From Actinomadura rupiterrae (lineage in GTDB: Bacteria > Actinomycetota > Actinomycetes > Streptosporangiales > Streptosporangiaceae), in assembly GCF_024172125.1 (NCBI RefSeq), contig NZ_JAMZEA010000009.1, forward strand, positions 1 through 64,000: a DNA stretch of 64,000 bases, written 5' to 3'. The notes under the pieces were generated by a model. It was not told where the DNA came from, made no database searches, and saw only the letters and a program-made list of their open reading frames with translations. Made by a program: the position numbers and the translations under genes. Shown here piece by piece: positions 25,247-33,468 of this stretch (the first letter of the stretch is position 1; each line of letters starts with the position of its first letter).

Positions 25247-26125
25247 ATGAATCTGCGGCAGCTGCGCTATGTCGTGGCGACCGCCGACCACGGCACGATG
25301 ACGTCGGCGGCCCAGGCCCTCTACGTGGCCCAGCCCGCCCTGTCCCGGGCGGTCCGGGAGCTGGAGCGCGAGCTCGGCGTCGAGCTGTTCGCCCGGTCCG
25401 GGCGGGGCGTGGTGCTGACCGCGGCGGGCGAGCAGGTCGTCCGGCACGCGCGGGTCGCGCTGTCGGCGGTCGAGTCGATCGAGAGCCTGTCGGCGGGCGG
25501 CGCCGGCGGCCGCGGCGCGGACCTGCGGATCGCGACCACGCTGTCGCTGGAGCCGGAGCTGACCGGGCGGCTGATCCCCCGGTTCGCGCGCGACCAGCCC
25601 GCCGTCCGGGTCCGGGTGGTGCGCTGCCCGGGCGCCACGCACGCGGCGGCGGCACTGCGGCAGGGCCGCGCCGACCTGGCGCTGACCGACCTGCCGGTGC
25701 CCGGCGACCTGGTCGCGCACCCGGTCGACCAGCGCGAGGTGGTGCTGGTGTCGCCGCCCGGGCTGAAGCTGCGCGAGCCGGTCCCGACCGCCGCGCTGAA
25801 CGGGATGAAGCTGATCCTGCCCGCGCGCGGCACCGCGCCGCGCGCCGAGATCGACATGATGCTGGAGCGTGCCGGGGCGTCCCCGGTCGCCGCGGTGGAG
25901 TCGGAGGAGCGCGGCGCGTGGCTCGGCTGCGTCCGCGCGGGCATGGGCTCGCTGCTCTGGTACCGCAACCAGCTGGACGACACCGGCGGCCTCGCGGTCC
26001 GCTCGTTCATGCCGCCGCTGACCCGGCTGGTCGGGATCGTCCACGCGCACCGGCAGCTGCCTCCGGCCGCCCGCGACTTCCTGGCCTTCGCCAAGGACAA
26101 CCCCCGCCCCGTCCACCACCCCTGA
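25247..26125 (+). CDS. LysR-family transcriptional regulator
   Basis: The 292-residue regulator begins MNLRQLRYVVATADHGTMTSAAQALYVAQPALSRAVRELERELG, a textbook LysR winged helix, followed by an effector domain with RIATTLSLEPELTGRLIPRF. This start fits the family exactly and a -10 element lies 6 bases ahead, so a six-codon upstream extension was rejected. The domain resembles the CynR/CbbR-like group, but the effector cannot be told. It sits between a drug exporter and an antiporter gene, all on the plus strand, and could control either. The end of the gene lies 64 bases before the antiporter start. Confidence 0.92.
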   Translation: MNLRQLRYVVATADHGTMTSAAQALYVAQPALSRAVRELERELGVELFARSGRGVVLTAAGEQVVRHARVALSAVESIESLSAGGAGGRGADLRIATTLSLEPELTGRLIPRFARDQPAVRVRVVRCPGATHAAAALRQGRADLALTDLPVPGDLVAHPVDQREVVLVSPPGLKLREPVPTAALNGMKLILPARGTAPRAEIDMMLERAGASPVAAVESEERGAWLGCVRAGMGSLLWYRNQLDDTGGLAVRSFMPPLTRLVGIVHAHRQLPPAARDFLAFAKDNPRPVHHP

Positions 26126-26189
26126 CCTGCGCTCCTGACCCGCACTGCCGGCGGTCCGAGCGGTGCGGGGGGCGTGCCATGATCGGGGC

Positions 26190-27791
26190 GTGGAGACGAC
26201 GCACGCCCTGTGGCTGCTGGCGGTGCCGGTGGCCGCCCTCGCCGTGGCCGCGCTGGCCCGCCGGACCCGGATCGCCGCGCCGCTGGCCCTGGTGATCGGC
26301 GGCCTGCTGCTCTCCTACGTGCCGGGGGTGCCGGACTTCCAGCTCGACCCGGAGTTCGTGCTGTTCGTGTTCATGCCGCCGCTGCTGTTCTCGGCGGCCT
26401 GGCAGAGCAGCTACGTCAACCTGCGCGACAACATCCGGCCGATCGCGCTGCTGTCGGTCGGGCTGGTGCTGTTCACCACGCTGGCGGTCGGCTGGGTGAT
26501 GCACATGACCGTGCCGGGGCTGCCGCTGCCGGTCGCGCTGGTGCTCGGCGCGATCGTCGCGCCGCCGGACGCGGTCGCGGCCGTCAGCGTCGCGCAGCGG
26601 CTCGGGCTGCCGCGCCGGACGGTGACGATCCTGGTCGGCGAGAGCCTGTTCAACGACGCGACCGCGCTGACCGCCTTCCGGGTCGCGGTCGCCGCCGCGA
26701 CCGGCGCCGGGTTCACCTGGCTGGACGGCACGGGCCGGTTCGCCTACGCGGCGGTCGCGGGCACGCTGGTCGGCCTCGTCCTCGGGCCGCCGCTGCACTG
26801 GCTGCGGACGCGGCTGCGCGACCCGCTGGTGGAGAACGCCGCCGCCGTCCTCGCCCCCTACGGCGCGTACCTGATCGCCGAGGCGGTGCACGCGTCCGGC
26901 GTGATCGCGGTGGTGGTCAGCGGCCTGTACCTCGGGCACCGGTTCACCGACTCGCCGGCGATCACCCGGCTCATCGGGCACTCGTTCTGGAAGGTCGTCG
27001 TCTTCCTGCTGGAGTCGGTGGTGTTCCTGCTGATCGGCCTCCAGCTGCCGCCGGTGCTGGACGCGGTGGCGAAGCGGTCCTGGACGAGCCTGACGTGGTG
27101 GGCGCTGGTGACCTTCGCGGTCACGGTCGTCGCGCGGTTCGCCTGGCTGTTCGCGGTGTCCTACGTGCCGTCCAAGCTGAACCCGACGCGGTCGGTGGAC
27201 GACCCGCACTCGCCGGGCTGGCGCGGGCACGTGGTGGTCGGGTGGGCCGGGATGCGCGGCGTGGTGTCGCTGGCGGCGGCGTTCGCGATCCCGTTCACGA
27301 CCCGGTCCGGCGCGCCGTTCCCCGACCGCGACCTGGTGCTGTTCCTGACCTTCACGACCGTCCTGGCGACGCTGCTGGTGCAGGGGCTCACCTTCCCCGC
27401 GCTGATCCGGATGCTGCGGATCCGCGGCGGCCGCGAGGAGTACACCGACACCGTCGCCGAGGCGGGCGCGCAGCACGCGGCGGCCTCGGCGGCGCTGAAC
27501 CGGCTGGACGAGCTGGCCGCCGAGGAGGACCTGGACGAGGACGTGGTCGCGCGGCTGCGGCAGCTGGCCGAGCACCGGCAGCTGCGCGCCTGGGAGCGGC
27601 TCGGCGGCGGCACCGGCCCGGACGGCGGCGAGGTGCCGAGCGTGACCTACCGGCGGCTGCGCCGCGAGATGCTCACCGCCGAGCGCGCCACGTTCGTCAG
27701 GATGCGCGACGACCGCCGGATCGACGACGCGGTGCTGGCCCGCGTCCTGCACGAACTCGACCTCGAAGAGGCCTCCCTGCAACGCGACTGA
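26190..27791 (+). CDS. Na+/H+ antiporter, CPA1 family (second copy)
   Basis: The 533-residue protein has about 12 membrane helices and a charged cytoplasmic tail of about 120 residues. LGAIVAPPDAVAAVSVAQRLGLPRRTVTILVGESLFND carries the ion-binding Asp and the GES-x-x-ND motif; PPD replaces the PTD seen in the other CPA1 protein of this window. VVVGWAGMRGVVSLAAAFAIP is the conserved late helix. The tail (LNRLDELAAEEDLDEDVVARLRQL) has the same character as that of the first antiporter, and both proteins are 533 residues, but their sequences differ widely, so the copies are old. GTG 26190 is the start. It exchanges sodium for protons for pH and salt balance. Confidence 0.92.
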   Translation: METTHALWLLAVPVAALAVAALARRTRIAAPLALVIGGLLLSYVPGVPDFQLDPEFVLFVFMPPLLFSAAWQSSYVNLRDNIRPIALLSVGLVLFTTLAVGWVMHMTVPGLPLPVALVLGAIVAPPDAVAAVSVAQRLGLPRRTVTILVGESLFNDATALTAFRVAVAAATGAGFTWLDGTGRFAYAAVAGTLVGLVLGPPLHWLRTRLRDPLVENAAAVLAPYGAYLIAEAVHASGVIAVVVSGLYLGHRFTDSPAITRLIGHSFWKVVVFLLESVVFLLIGLQLPPVLDAVAKRSWTSLTWWALVTFAVTVVARFAWLFAVSYVPSKLNPTRSVDDPHSPGWRGHVVVGWAGMRGVVSLAAAFAIPFTTRSGAPFPDRDLVLFLTFTTVLATLLVQGLTFPALIRMLRIRGGREEYTDTVAEAGAQHAAASAALNRLDELAAEEDLDEDVVARLRQLAEHRQLRAWERLGGGTGPDGGEVPSVTYRRLRREMLTAERATFVRMRDDRRIDDAVLARVLHELDLEEASLQRD

Positions 27792-27897
27792 CCCCCGGCA
27801 CCCGGGGCCGCAACCGAGCGCCGAGCCCGTACGACCGAGCGGCACCCGCGTATCGCGTGAGTGAGCCCCGGACGCCGGGGGCGTCCGGGGCCCGGGG

Positions 27898-28818
27898 TCA
27901 GGCCGGGGTGTCGCCGTTGGGCGGCTTGTCCGGCAGCTCGACGGCGTAGGACTCCTTGACCACGTCCAGGTGGTGCCAGGACTCGCGGACCGTCGCGCCG
28001 GGGATCGCCCGGACGGCGTCCAGCACCCCGACCAGCTCGGCCCGCGACGACGCCTCGGCCTGGCCGACGATGTCGTAGCGGCCGAACCCGGTGGCCAGGT
28101 ACCGCACGCCCTCCTGCTCGGCGACGGCCTCGGCGACCCGGCGCAGCGCCCCGGTGACCACCAGCCCGAACCCGCCGAGCTCGGCGGCGCCGAGCGCGAG
28201 GGGGTCGGCCAGGCCGGTGACCTGGATGACGCCCGAGCGCATCAGCCGGACGACGCGGGCGCGGGTGGCCGCCTGCGAGAGCCCGATGATGTCGGCGAGC
28301 CGGGTGTAGGGGGCGCGGCCGTCGCGCTGCAGCTCCTGCAGCAGGCGCCAGTCGATGTCGTCCAGGCTGATCCGGTCCAGGGGGCGGACCACCGCGTGCG
28401 CGTCCCGGACGGTGGTGACGGTGCGGAACACCTCGGTGGCCTCCACGCCCGGCACCGACCGGATGTGGTCCACCTCGGCGGCGAGCGCGGCGTCGTCCCG
28501 GGTGCGGACCTGGGCGACCAGGTCGTGCGGCCCGGCGGTCAGCGCGGTGAACCCGACGGCGGGCCGCTCGGCGACCGCGGTGGCCACGTCGCGGGCGGGG
28601 CCCGCCACGGTGATCGAGACGTGCCCGACCGCCTCCGCCCCGACCACCGCCGAGTGCACGATGCCGACGACCCGGACCACCCCGGTCTCCAGCAGGCTCT
28701 GCACCCGTGCCCGCACTGCCGTGCGGGAAAGCCCCACCCGGTCGGCGAGCGCCTGGAAGGTCGCTCTGCCATCCCGCTGGAGCTCGCGGACGAGCACGGC
28801 GTCGACCGCATCCAGCAC
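27898..28818 (-). CDS. Lrp/AsnC-family regulator with two complete modules
   Basis: The 306-residue protein is a tandem duplication of the Lrp unit. The first helix-turn-helix is LQRDGRATFQALADRVGLSRTAVRARVQSLLE (about residues 13-44) with a RAM domain after it. The second is LQRDGRAPYTRLADIIGLSQAATRARVVRLMR (about residues 162-193) with its own RAM domain. Ordinary Lrp proteins are about 150 residues with one copy, so one chain here equals a dimer. The GTG start at 28818 follows GAGGA. A 9-bp inverted repeat lies 43-91 bases upstream and may be the protein's own operator. An amino acid is the likely effector. No target gene is adjacent apart from the far guaB1. Confidence 0.93.
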   Translation of the reverse strand: MLDAVDAVLVRELQRDGRATFQALADRVGLSRTAVRARVQSLLETGVVRVVGIVHSAVVGAEAVGHVSITVAGPARDVATAVAERPAVGFTALTAGPHDLVAQVRTRDDAALAAEVDHIRSVPGVEATEVFRTVTTVRDAHAVVRPLDRISLDDIDWRLLQELQRDGRAPYTRLADIIGLSQAATRARVVRLMRSGVIQVTGLADPLALGAAELGGFGLVVTGALRRVAEAVAEQEGVRYLATGFGRYDIVGQAEASSRAELVGVLDAVRAIPGATVRESWHHLDVVKESYAVELPDKPPNGDTPA

Positions 28819-28860
28819 GGCTGTCCTCCTCGCGATGCGATGAAACTTTTTGTCGGAACT

Positions 28861-28909
28861 GCAAGATCATTCCATTTCACGGCGGTCTGCCGTCAAATAT
28901 TGATCTTGC
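28861..28909. promoter_or_regulatory. Inverted repeat, putative Lrp-type operator
   Basis: GCAAGATCA (28861-28869) and TGATCTTGC (28901-28909) are perfect 9-bp complements, 40 bases start to start, about four helical turns. Between them on the minus strand is TTGACG (28891-28896), a possible -35 box. The site is 43 bases upstream of the double Lrp gene in an AT-rich pocket, which suits autoregulation. Confidence 0.5.
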
Positions 28910-29500
28910 TCGTGTTCGCCGGTCCCGGCCGCCGTCGAAGCGTCGGCGTACGGCCCGCACGGCGACGAATGCGGGGCGGCGCGCGGGCGCGCGGGAGCGC
29001 AACGCGCCCCGCCGCACCGCGCGGGACGGCGCCCGGGCCGGACGCGCGCGGGCGTGGCGATCGTCACTCCCGCCCCGGCGGCGGGCATGCCGGACCGGGG
29101 CGACGAGCGTCACTGGCATGCGTTGGCTCCCGGTCTTCTGCTGTGACGCCTGCTACGGCGCATGGGCCGTCCGCGCGAGGCTCATGTAAGAAAAGTGCAT
29201 CGAGCGCGCAAGAACGTCAAGAGGTGACTTCACAGAGAGCAAGGCCCCGTAAGCCCCGTGCCGCAGGGGTGTCCATGCTGGTCGGCAGCGGCCTGCGGCG
29301 GCCCGCGGAACCCAAGGGACGATCACCTCGCGGCCACGTTTTCGTCACCGTGCGAGACCTCGCCGTCCACCCCGCGCCCCTTGAGCCGCCCTTGAGCGCC
29401 CCTTGAGCGGCCCGCAGGCGCGCGCGCCGCCCGGCGCCGTGCGGACACTCCCGGACGGGTCCCGCGGCGGCTCAGCGGCGCCGTCACGAGCGGGAACGGC

Positions 29501-29544
29501 TGATCCAGGCGCTTGGTTCGAGTGATCTAGGCGCTTGGTTCGAG
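29501..29544. repeat. Two tandem 22-bp copies upstream of guaB1
   Basis: TGATCCAGGCGCTTGGTTCGAG (29501-29522; shown here as 22 bases split into TGATCCAGGC and GCTTGGTTCGAG) is followed directly by a copy with one change, T for C at the sixth base (29523-29544). It ends 71 bases before the guaB1 start. Two sites on the same face every two turns suggests an operator or a recent duplication. Confidence 0.8.
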
Positions 29545-29615
29545 CATGGTCGGGTATGGCTCACAATGTACGGTGGCCCAGCCACCCGGAACCGCGATTG
29601 GTGTGTAGAACAGCC

Positions 29616-31052
29616 GTGCGCCTGTTGAACGGTGAGCGACCCGCTCACGATCTCACCTACAACGACGTCTTCATGGTCCCGCGCCGCTCGTCGGTCGGGT
29701 CCCGCCTCGAGGTGGACCTGTCCGCAGTGGACGGCAGCGGCACCACGATCCCGCTCGTGGTGGCGAACATGACGGCGGTCTCGGGCCGCCGCATGGCCGA
29801 GACCATCGCCCGCCGGGGCGGTGTCGCGGTGATCCCGCAGGACATCCCGGTGGACGTGGTGTCCGAGGTGATCTCCTGGGTGAAGTCCCGCGACCTGGTC
29901 GTGGACACCCCGATCACGCTGTCCCCGTCCGACACCGCCGGCGAGGCGCTGGCGCTGCTGCCCAAGCGGGCGCACGGCGCGGTCGTGGTGGTCGAGGACG
30001 ACCGCCCGGTCGGGGTGGTGACCGAGGCCGACTGCATGGGCGTGGACCGGTTCGCCAACCTGCGCGATGTGATGTCGCGCGACCTGGTGACGCTGCCGGC
30101 GGGCATCGACCCGCGCGAGGCGTTCGAGCGGCTGCACGCCCGCGGCCACCGGCTCGCCCCGGTGGTGGACGGCGGCGGCCGCCTGGTGGGCGTGCTGACC
30201 CGCACCGGCGCGCTGCGCGCCACCCTGTACAAGCCCGCCGTGGACGCCGCCGGACGGCTGCGGATCGCGGCGGCGGTCGGGGTGAACGGCGACGTCGCCG
30301 GCAAGGCCAAGGCGCTGCTGGAGGCGGGCGCCGACCTGCTGGTGGTGGACACCGCGCACGGCCACCAGGAGAAGATGATCGGCGCGCTGCGCGCCGTCCG
30401 CGGCCTGGACCCGTCGGTCCCGGTAGTGGCGGGCAACGTGGTGACCGCCGAGGGCACCCGCGACCTGATCGAGGCGGGCGCCGACATCGTCAAGGTCGGC
30501 GTCGGCCCGGGCGCGATGTGCACGACCCGGATGATGACCGGCGTGGGCCGGCCGCAGTTCTCGGCGGTGCTGGAGTGCGCGGCCGAGGCGCGCCGGCTGG
30601 GCCGGCACGTCTGGGCGGACGGCGGCGTCCGGCACCCGCGCGACGTGGCGCTCGCGCTGGCCGCCGGCGCGTCCAACGTGATGGTCGGCTCCTGGTTCGC
30701 CGGCACCTACGAGTCGCCCGGCGACCTGCAGCGGGCCGCCGACGGGCGGCTGTACAAGGAGAGCTTCGGGATGGCCTCGGCGCGCGCGGTGCGGCTGCGC
30801 ACCGCCGAGGACTCGCCGTTCGACCGGGCCCGCAAGGCGCTGTTCGAGGAGGGCATCTCCACCTCGCGCATGTTCCTGGACCCGCAGCGGCCCGGCGTGG
30901 AGGACCTGGTCGACTCGATCGTGGCCGGGCTGCGCAGCTCGTGCACCTACGCGGGCGCGCGGACGCTGGAGGAGTTCCACGAGGGCGCGGTGGTCGGCGT
31001 CCAGTCGTCCTCGGGCTATGCCGAGGGCATGCCGCTCGCCACGTCCTGGTAA
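29616..31052 (+). CDS. guaB1: GuaB1-type IMPDH/GMP reductase family protein
   Basis: The 478-residue protein has the IMPDH/GMPR barrel with a CBS pair inserted. LTYNDVFMVPRRSSVGSRLEVDLS is the family N terminus; VANMTAVSGRRMAETIARRGG follows. The CBS domains span about residues 95-205 (VGVVTEADC, DVMSRDLVTLPAG). The catalytic loop is VGPGAMCTTRMMTGVGRP with the active-site cysteine, and ADGGVRHPRDVALALAAGASNVMVGSWFAGT is the phosphate-binding end. Mycobacterial GuaB1 was shown to be a GMP reductase with CBS domains, so that is the likely activity here rather than IMP dehydrogenase. The GTG at 29616 starts the similarity. A 22-bp tandem repeat lies upstream. Confidence 0.9.
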   Translation: MRLLNGERPAHDLTYNDVFMVPRRSSVGSRLEVDLSAVDGSGTTIPLVVANMTAVSGRRMAETIARRGGVAVIPQDIPVDVVSEVISWVKSRDLVVDTPITLSPSDTAGEALALLPKRAHGAVVVVEDDRPVGVVTEADCMGVDRFANLRDVMSRDLVTLPAGIDPREAFERLHARGHRLAPVVDGGGRLVGVLTRTGALRATLYKPAVDAAGRLRIAAAVGVNGDVAGKAKALLEAGADLLVVDTAHGHQEKMIGALRAVRGLDPSVPVVAGNVVTAEGTRDLIEAGADIVKVGVGPGAMCTTRMMTGVGRPQFSAVLECAAEARRLGRHVWADGGVRHPRDVALALAAGASNVMVGSWFAGTYESPGDLQRAADGRLYKESFGMASARAVRLRTAEDSPFDRARKALFEEGISTSRMFLDPQRPGVEDLVDSIVAGLRSSCTYAGARTLEEFHEGAVVGVQSSSGYAEGMPLATSW

Positions 31053-31315
31053 CCGTTCGCTCCGCTGACCTGCACTGTTTCCCCGGGGCGGCCGATCCGG
31101 GCCGCGCCGGGGGTACGGACATGATCGAATATTCCGTGCGGCGGGGGCCGTCCGGACGCGCGCAAGCCCGGCGAAGTGCCTATTCTTGGCGGCACTTGGC
31201 AGGAGCACGTACCGCACGTATTCGGACGACTACTTTCGCAACCTTGACCCGGATTTGCGCGTCCTAAATGTAGTTCTATGCCTGAATTGAGTGCGCGTAG
31301 GGAAGTGGAGCGTCC

Positions 31316-32920
31316 ATGACGAGTCGACCGGCGCGGCGGAACCGCCGGAACGCGGAGGCGGGCCCGGGGCCGGACGAGGCGGCCGGAGGCTCCGCCGGCG
31401 ACCCCGGGGACTCCGGGTCCGGCGGGCTCCCCCGCGCGCTGGGGCTCACCGCGGCCTCCACGCTGGTGTGGGGCGTGGCCCACCTGTGCACGGGCCGCCG
31501 CAGGTTCGGCGGGACGCTGGTCGGGCTGTTCGTCGCGCTGGTGGTCGGCCTGGCCGTCTGGTACACCGTCTACCGCCCCGACCTGCTGCACCTGGCCGTG
31601 CGCCCGGACCTGCTGTCGGCCGCGGCGGCCGGGATGCTGGTGGTCGGCCTGGTCTGGCTGTGCGTGATCATCCGCTCGTACCAGATCACCCGCCCGGGCG
31701 GCATGTCGGCGCCGGCGCGGACGGCGGGCGCGGCCGTGGTCGCGGTGCTGTGCTTCGCGGTCGCCGTCCCGGTGTCCTGGGCCGCGCACACCACCTACGT
31801 CGCGCGCTCGACCCTCACCAGCATCTTCCACGCCGGCGGCACCAACGGCGCCAAGGAGATCGACGCCAGCGACCCCTGGAACGGGCAGTCGCGGGTGAAC
31901 GTGCTGCTGCTCGGCAGCGACTCGGCCTACGACCGCGAGGGCACCCGCACCGACTCCATGACGGTCGCCAGCGTCGACACCAAGACCGGCGAGACCGTCC
32001 TGCTCGGCATGCCGCGCAACCTGGAGCACTTCCAGATGCCGCCTGGCCCGGCCCGCGACCGCTTCCCCGACGGCTTCACCGGGGACGGCCCGGAGACGCC
32101 CGGGCTGCTCAACGAGGTCTTCCAGTACGCCGAGGACCACCCGGACATGGTGCCGGGGGTGGCCAAGAACCACCGCGGCCCGACGCTGCTGAAGCAGACC
32201 CTGGAGGGCATCCTCCACCAGCGCATCGACTACTACATCATGGTCGACATGTTCGGCTTCGCCGACATCGTGGACGCGGTCGGCGGCGTCAAGATCAAGA
32301 TCACCCAGCCGATCCCGTACGGGCTGCAGGGCGGCGTGCTGCAGCCGGGCGACCGCGTCCTGCACGGCAAGGAGGCGCTCTGGTACGGGCGCTCGCGCAC
32401 CGACAGCGACGACTACACCCGGATGGGCCGGCAGAAGTGCCTGCTGCGCGCGATCGCCCGGCAGGCCGACCCGACGACCGTGCTGACCCGCTTCGACAAG
32501 CTCGCCGAGGCCACCAAGCGGGCGATCTCCACCGACATCCCGCAGGAGCTGCTGCCGGCGCTGGTGAAGCTGTCGGAGAAGGTCAAGGACGGCGCGCAGA
32601 TCAGCACCCTCGCCTTCGTCCCGCCGCTGATCAGCACCGGCAACCCCGACTTCGCGCTGATCCGCAAGCTGGCGGCCAAGGTGATGGAGTCCAACCCGTC
32701 CCCGTCGCCCTCGCCGTCGGGGTCGCCGTCGGGCTCGCCGTCGGACGCGGCATCGCCCGCCGGGTCCGGGTCGCCGTCGGCGTCCCCGTCGGACTCGCCC
32801 TCCGAGTCGCCCTCGGACACGCCGTCCGGCTCCCCCTCGGGAAGCGGCGGAGGCGGCACGGACGCGTCCGGGCACGACCGGGCCAAGCCGATCTCGCTCG
32901 ACTCGATCTGCCCGTCGTGA
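31316..32920 (+). CDS. LCP (LytR-CpsA-Psr) family cell-wall ligase
   Basis: The 534-residue membrane protein transfers a polymer from a lipid carrier to peptidoglycan, or is presumed to. After a cytoplasmic Pro/Gly-rich N terminus (about residues 1-40) come about four hydrophobic segments (about 41-165), more than the single anchor of classic LCP proteins. The extracellular LCP domain has NVLLLGSDSAYDREGTRTDSM, the acidic and basic pyrophosphate contacts; VLLGMPRNLEHF; VDMFGFADIVDAVGGVKIKI; and WYGRSRTDSDDYTRMGRQKCLLRA with conserved Arg residues. It ends in a long Ser/Pro/Gly-rich tail (about 465-515). ATG 31316 follows GGAG. A TTGACC at 31244-31249 may be its -35 box, with no clear -10. Confidence 0.92.
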   Translation: MTSRPARRNRRNAEAGPGPDEAAGGSAGDPGDSGSGGLPRALGLTAASTLVWGVAHLCTGRRRFGGTLVGLFVALVVGLAVWYTVYRPDLLHLAVRPDLLSAAAAGMLVVGLVWLCVIIRSYQITRPGGMSAPARTAGAAVVAVLCFAVAVPVSWAAHTTYVARSTLTSIFHAGGTNGAKEIDASDPWNGQSRVNVLLLGSDSAYDREGTRTDSMTVASVDTKTGETVLLGMPRNLEHFQMPPGPARDRFPDGFTGDGPETPGLLNEVFQYAEDHPDMVPGVAKNHRGPTLLKQTLEGILHQRIDYYIMVDMFGFADIVDAVGGVKIKITQPIPYGLQGGVLQPGDRVLHGKEALWYGRSRTDSDDYTRMGRQKCLLRAIARQADPTTVLTRFDKLAEATKRAISTDIPQELLPALVKLSEKVKDGAQISTLAFVPPLISTGNPDFALIRKLAAKVMESNPSPSPSPSGSPSGSPSDAASPAGSGSPSASPSDSPSESPSDTPSGSPSGSGGGGTDASGHDRAKPISLDSICPS

Positions 32921-32939
32921 TCCGGGGAACACTCCCGGT

Positions 32940-33386
32940 GTGAGGGCGGTGCACCGCCTCCGGCGGATCGCGAACTGGGCGAACCTGTCGACCCCGCTCG
33001 GGCTGCTGCTCGCGCGGGCCGGCACCCGGCCCCGCGCGGCGCCGGCGCGGGGCCCGGAGGGGCTGCTGCTGGCGGGCGGCTACCGGCTGCCCGTGCCCGC
33101 GGCGCCCGCGTTCACGATGGGCAACGTGGTCATCGCGCGCGGCGACGCGGCCGGGCTGGCCGCCGATCCGCCGCTGCTGGCGCACGAGGCGCGGCACGCG
33201 ACCCAGTACGCCTGGTGCCTCGGCCCGGTCATGCTGGTGCCCTACCTGGCCTGCGCGGGTGTGTCGCTGGTGGTCTGCGGGGACGCTGCCAGCTACAACC
33301 CGTTCGAGCGGCTGGCGGGGCTTTCCGACGGCGGGTACGAGCGCCGTCCGCCGCGTCCGCTGTTCCGGCGGCTGCTGCGCCGCTGA
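32940..33386 (+). CDS. Small protein with HExxH motif
   Basis: The 148-residue product belongs to no family I can name with certainty. The centre reads LLAHEARHATQYAWCLG, and HEARH fits the zinc-binding HExxH of zincin metallopeptidases; the segment is like the L-x-HE-x-x-H-x-x-Q of eCIS-core (DUF4157) and similar domains. A hydrophobic stretch GPVMLVPYLACAGVSLVVCG follows and the end is basic (RRPPRPLFRRLLRR). It begins at GTG 32940, 19 bases after the LCP gene, so the two are probably an operon. A third zinc ligand is not evident; Glu or Asp in DAASYNPFERLAG could serve. Whether it is a protease is unproven. Confidence 0.75.
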   Translation: MRAVHRLRRIANWANLSTPLGLLLARAGTRPRAAPARGPEGLLLAGGYRLPVPAAPAFTMGNVVIARGDAAGLAADPPLLAHEARHATQYAWCLGPVMLVPYLACAGVSLVVCGDAASYNPFERLAGLSDGGYERRPPRPLFRRLLRR

Positions 33387-33468
33387 GGCGGCCCCCGGAC
33401 GGGCGGTGGACGGGACGGGCCCGGCAGGGGGGATCATGGTGGGAACGGTTCGACGAGCGTGAGGACGG

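Larger units (their letters stand above)
28819..29615. other. Long intergenic region upstream of the Lrp gene and guaB1
   Basis: I see no convincing gene in these 800 bases. The left end is AT-rich for this genome and contains the inverted repeat at 28861-28909. The middle (about 28920-29100) is very GC-rich with no third-position bias. At 29383-29412 short copies of CCCTTGAGCG repeat. A 22-bp tandem repeat lies at 29501-29544. A 23-codon frame at 29118-29189 was considered and rejected. Confidence 0.6.

Noticed and set aside
29118..29189. A 23-codon frame with three cysteines upstream of guaB1
   Set aside because: No convincing ribosome site, and composition is not distinguishable from chance in this spacer.
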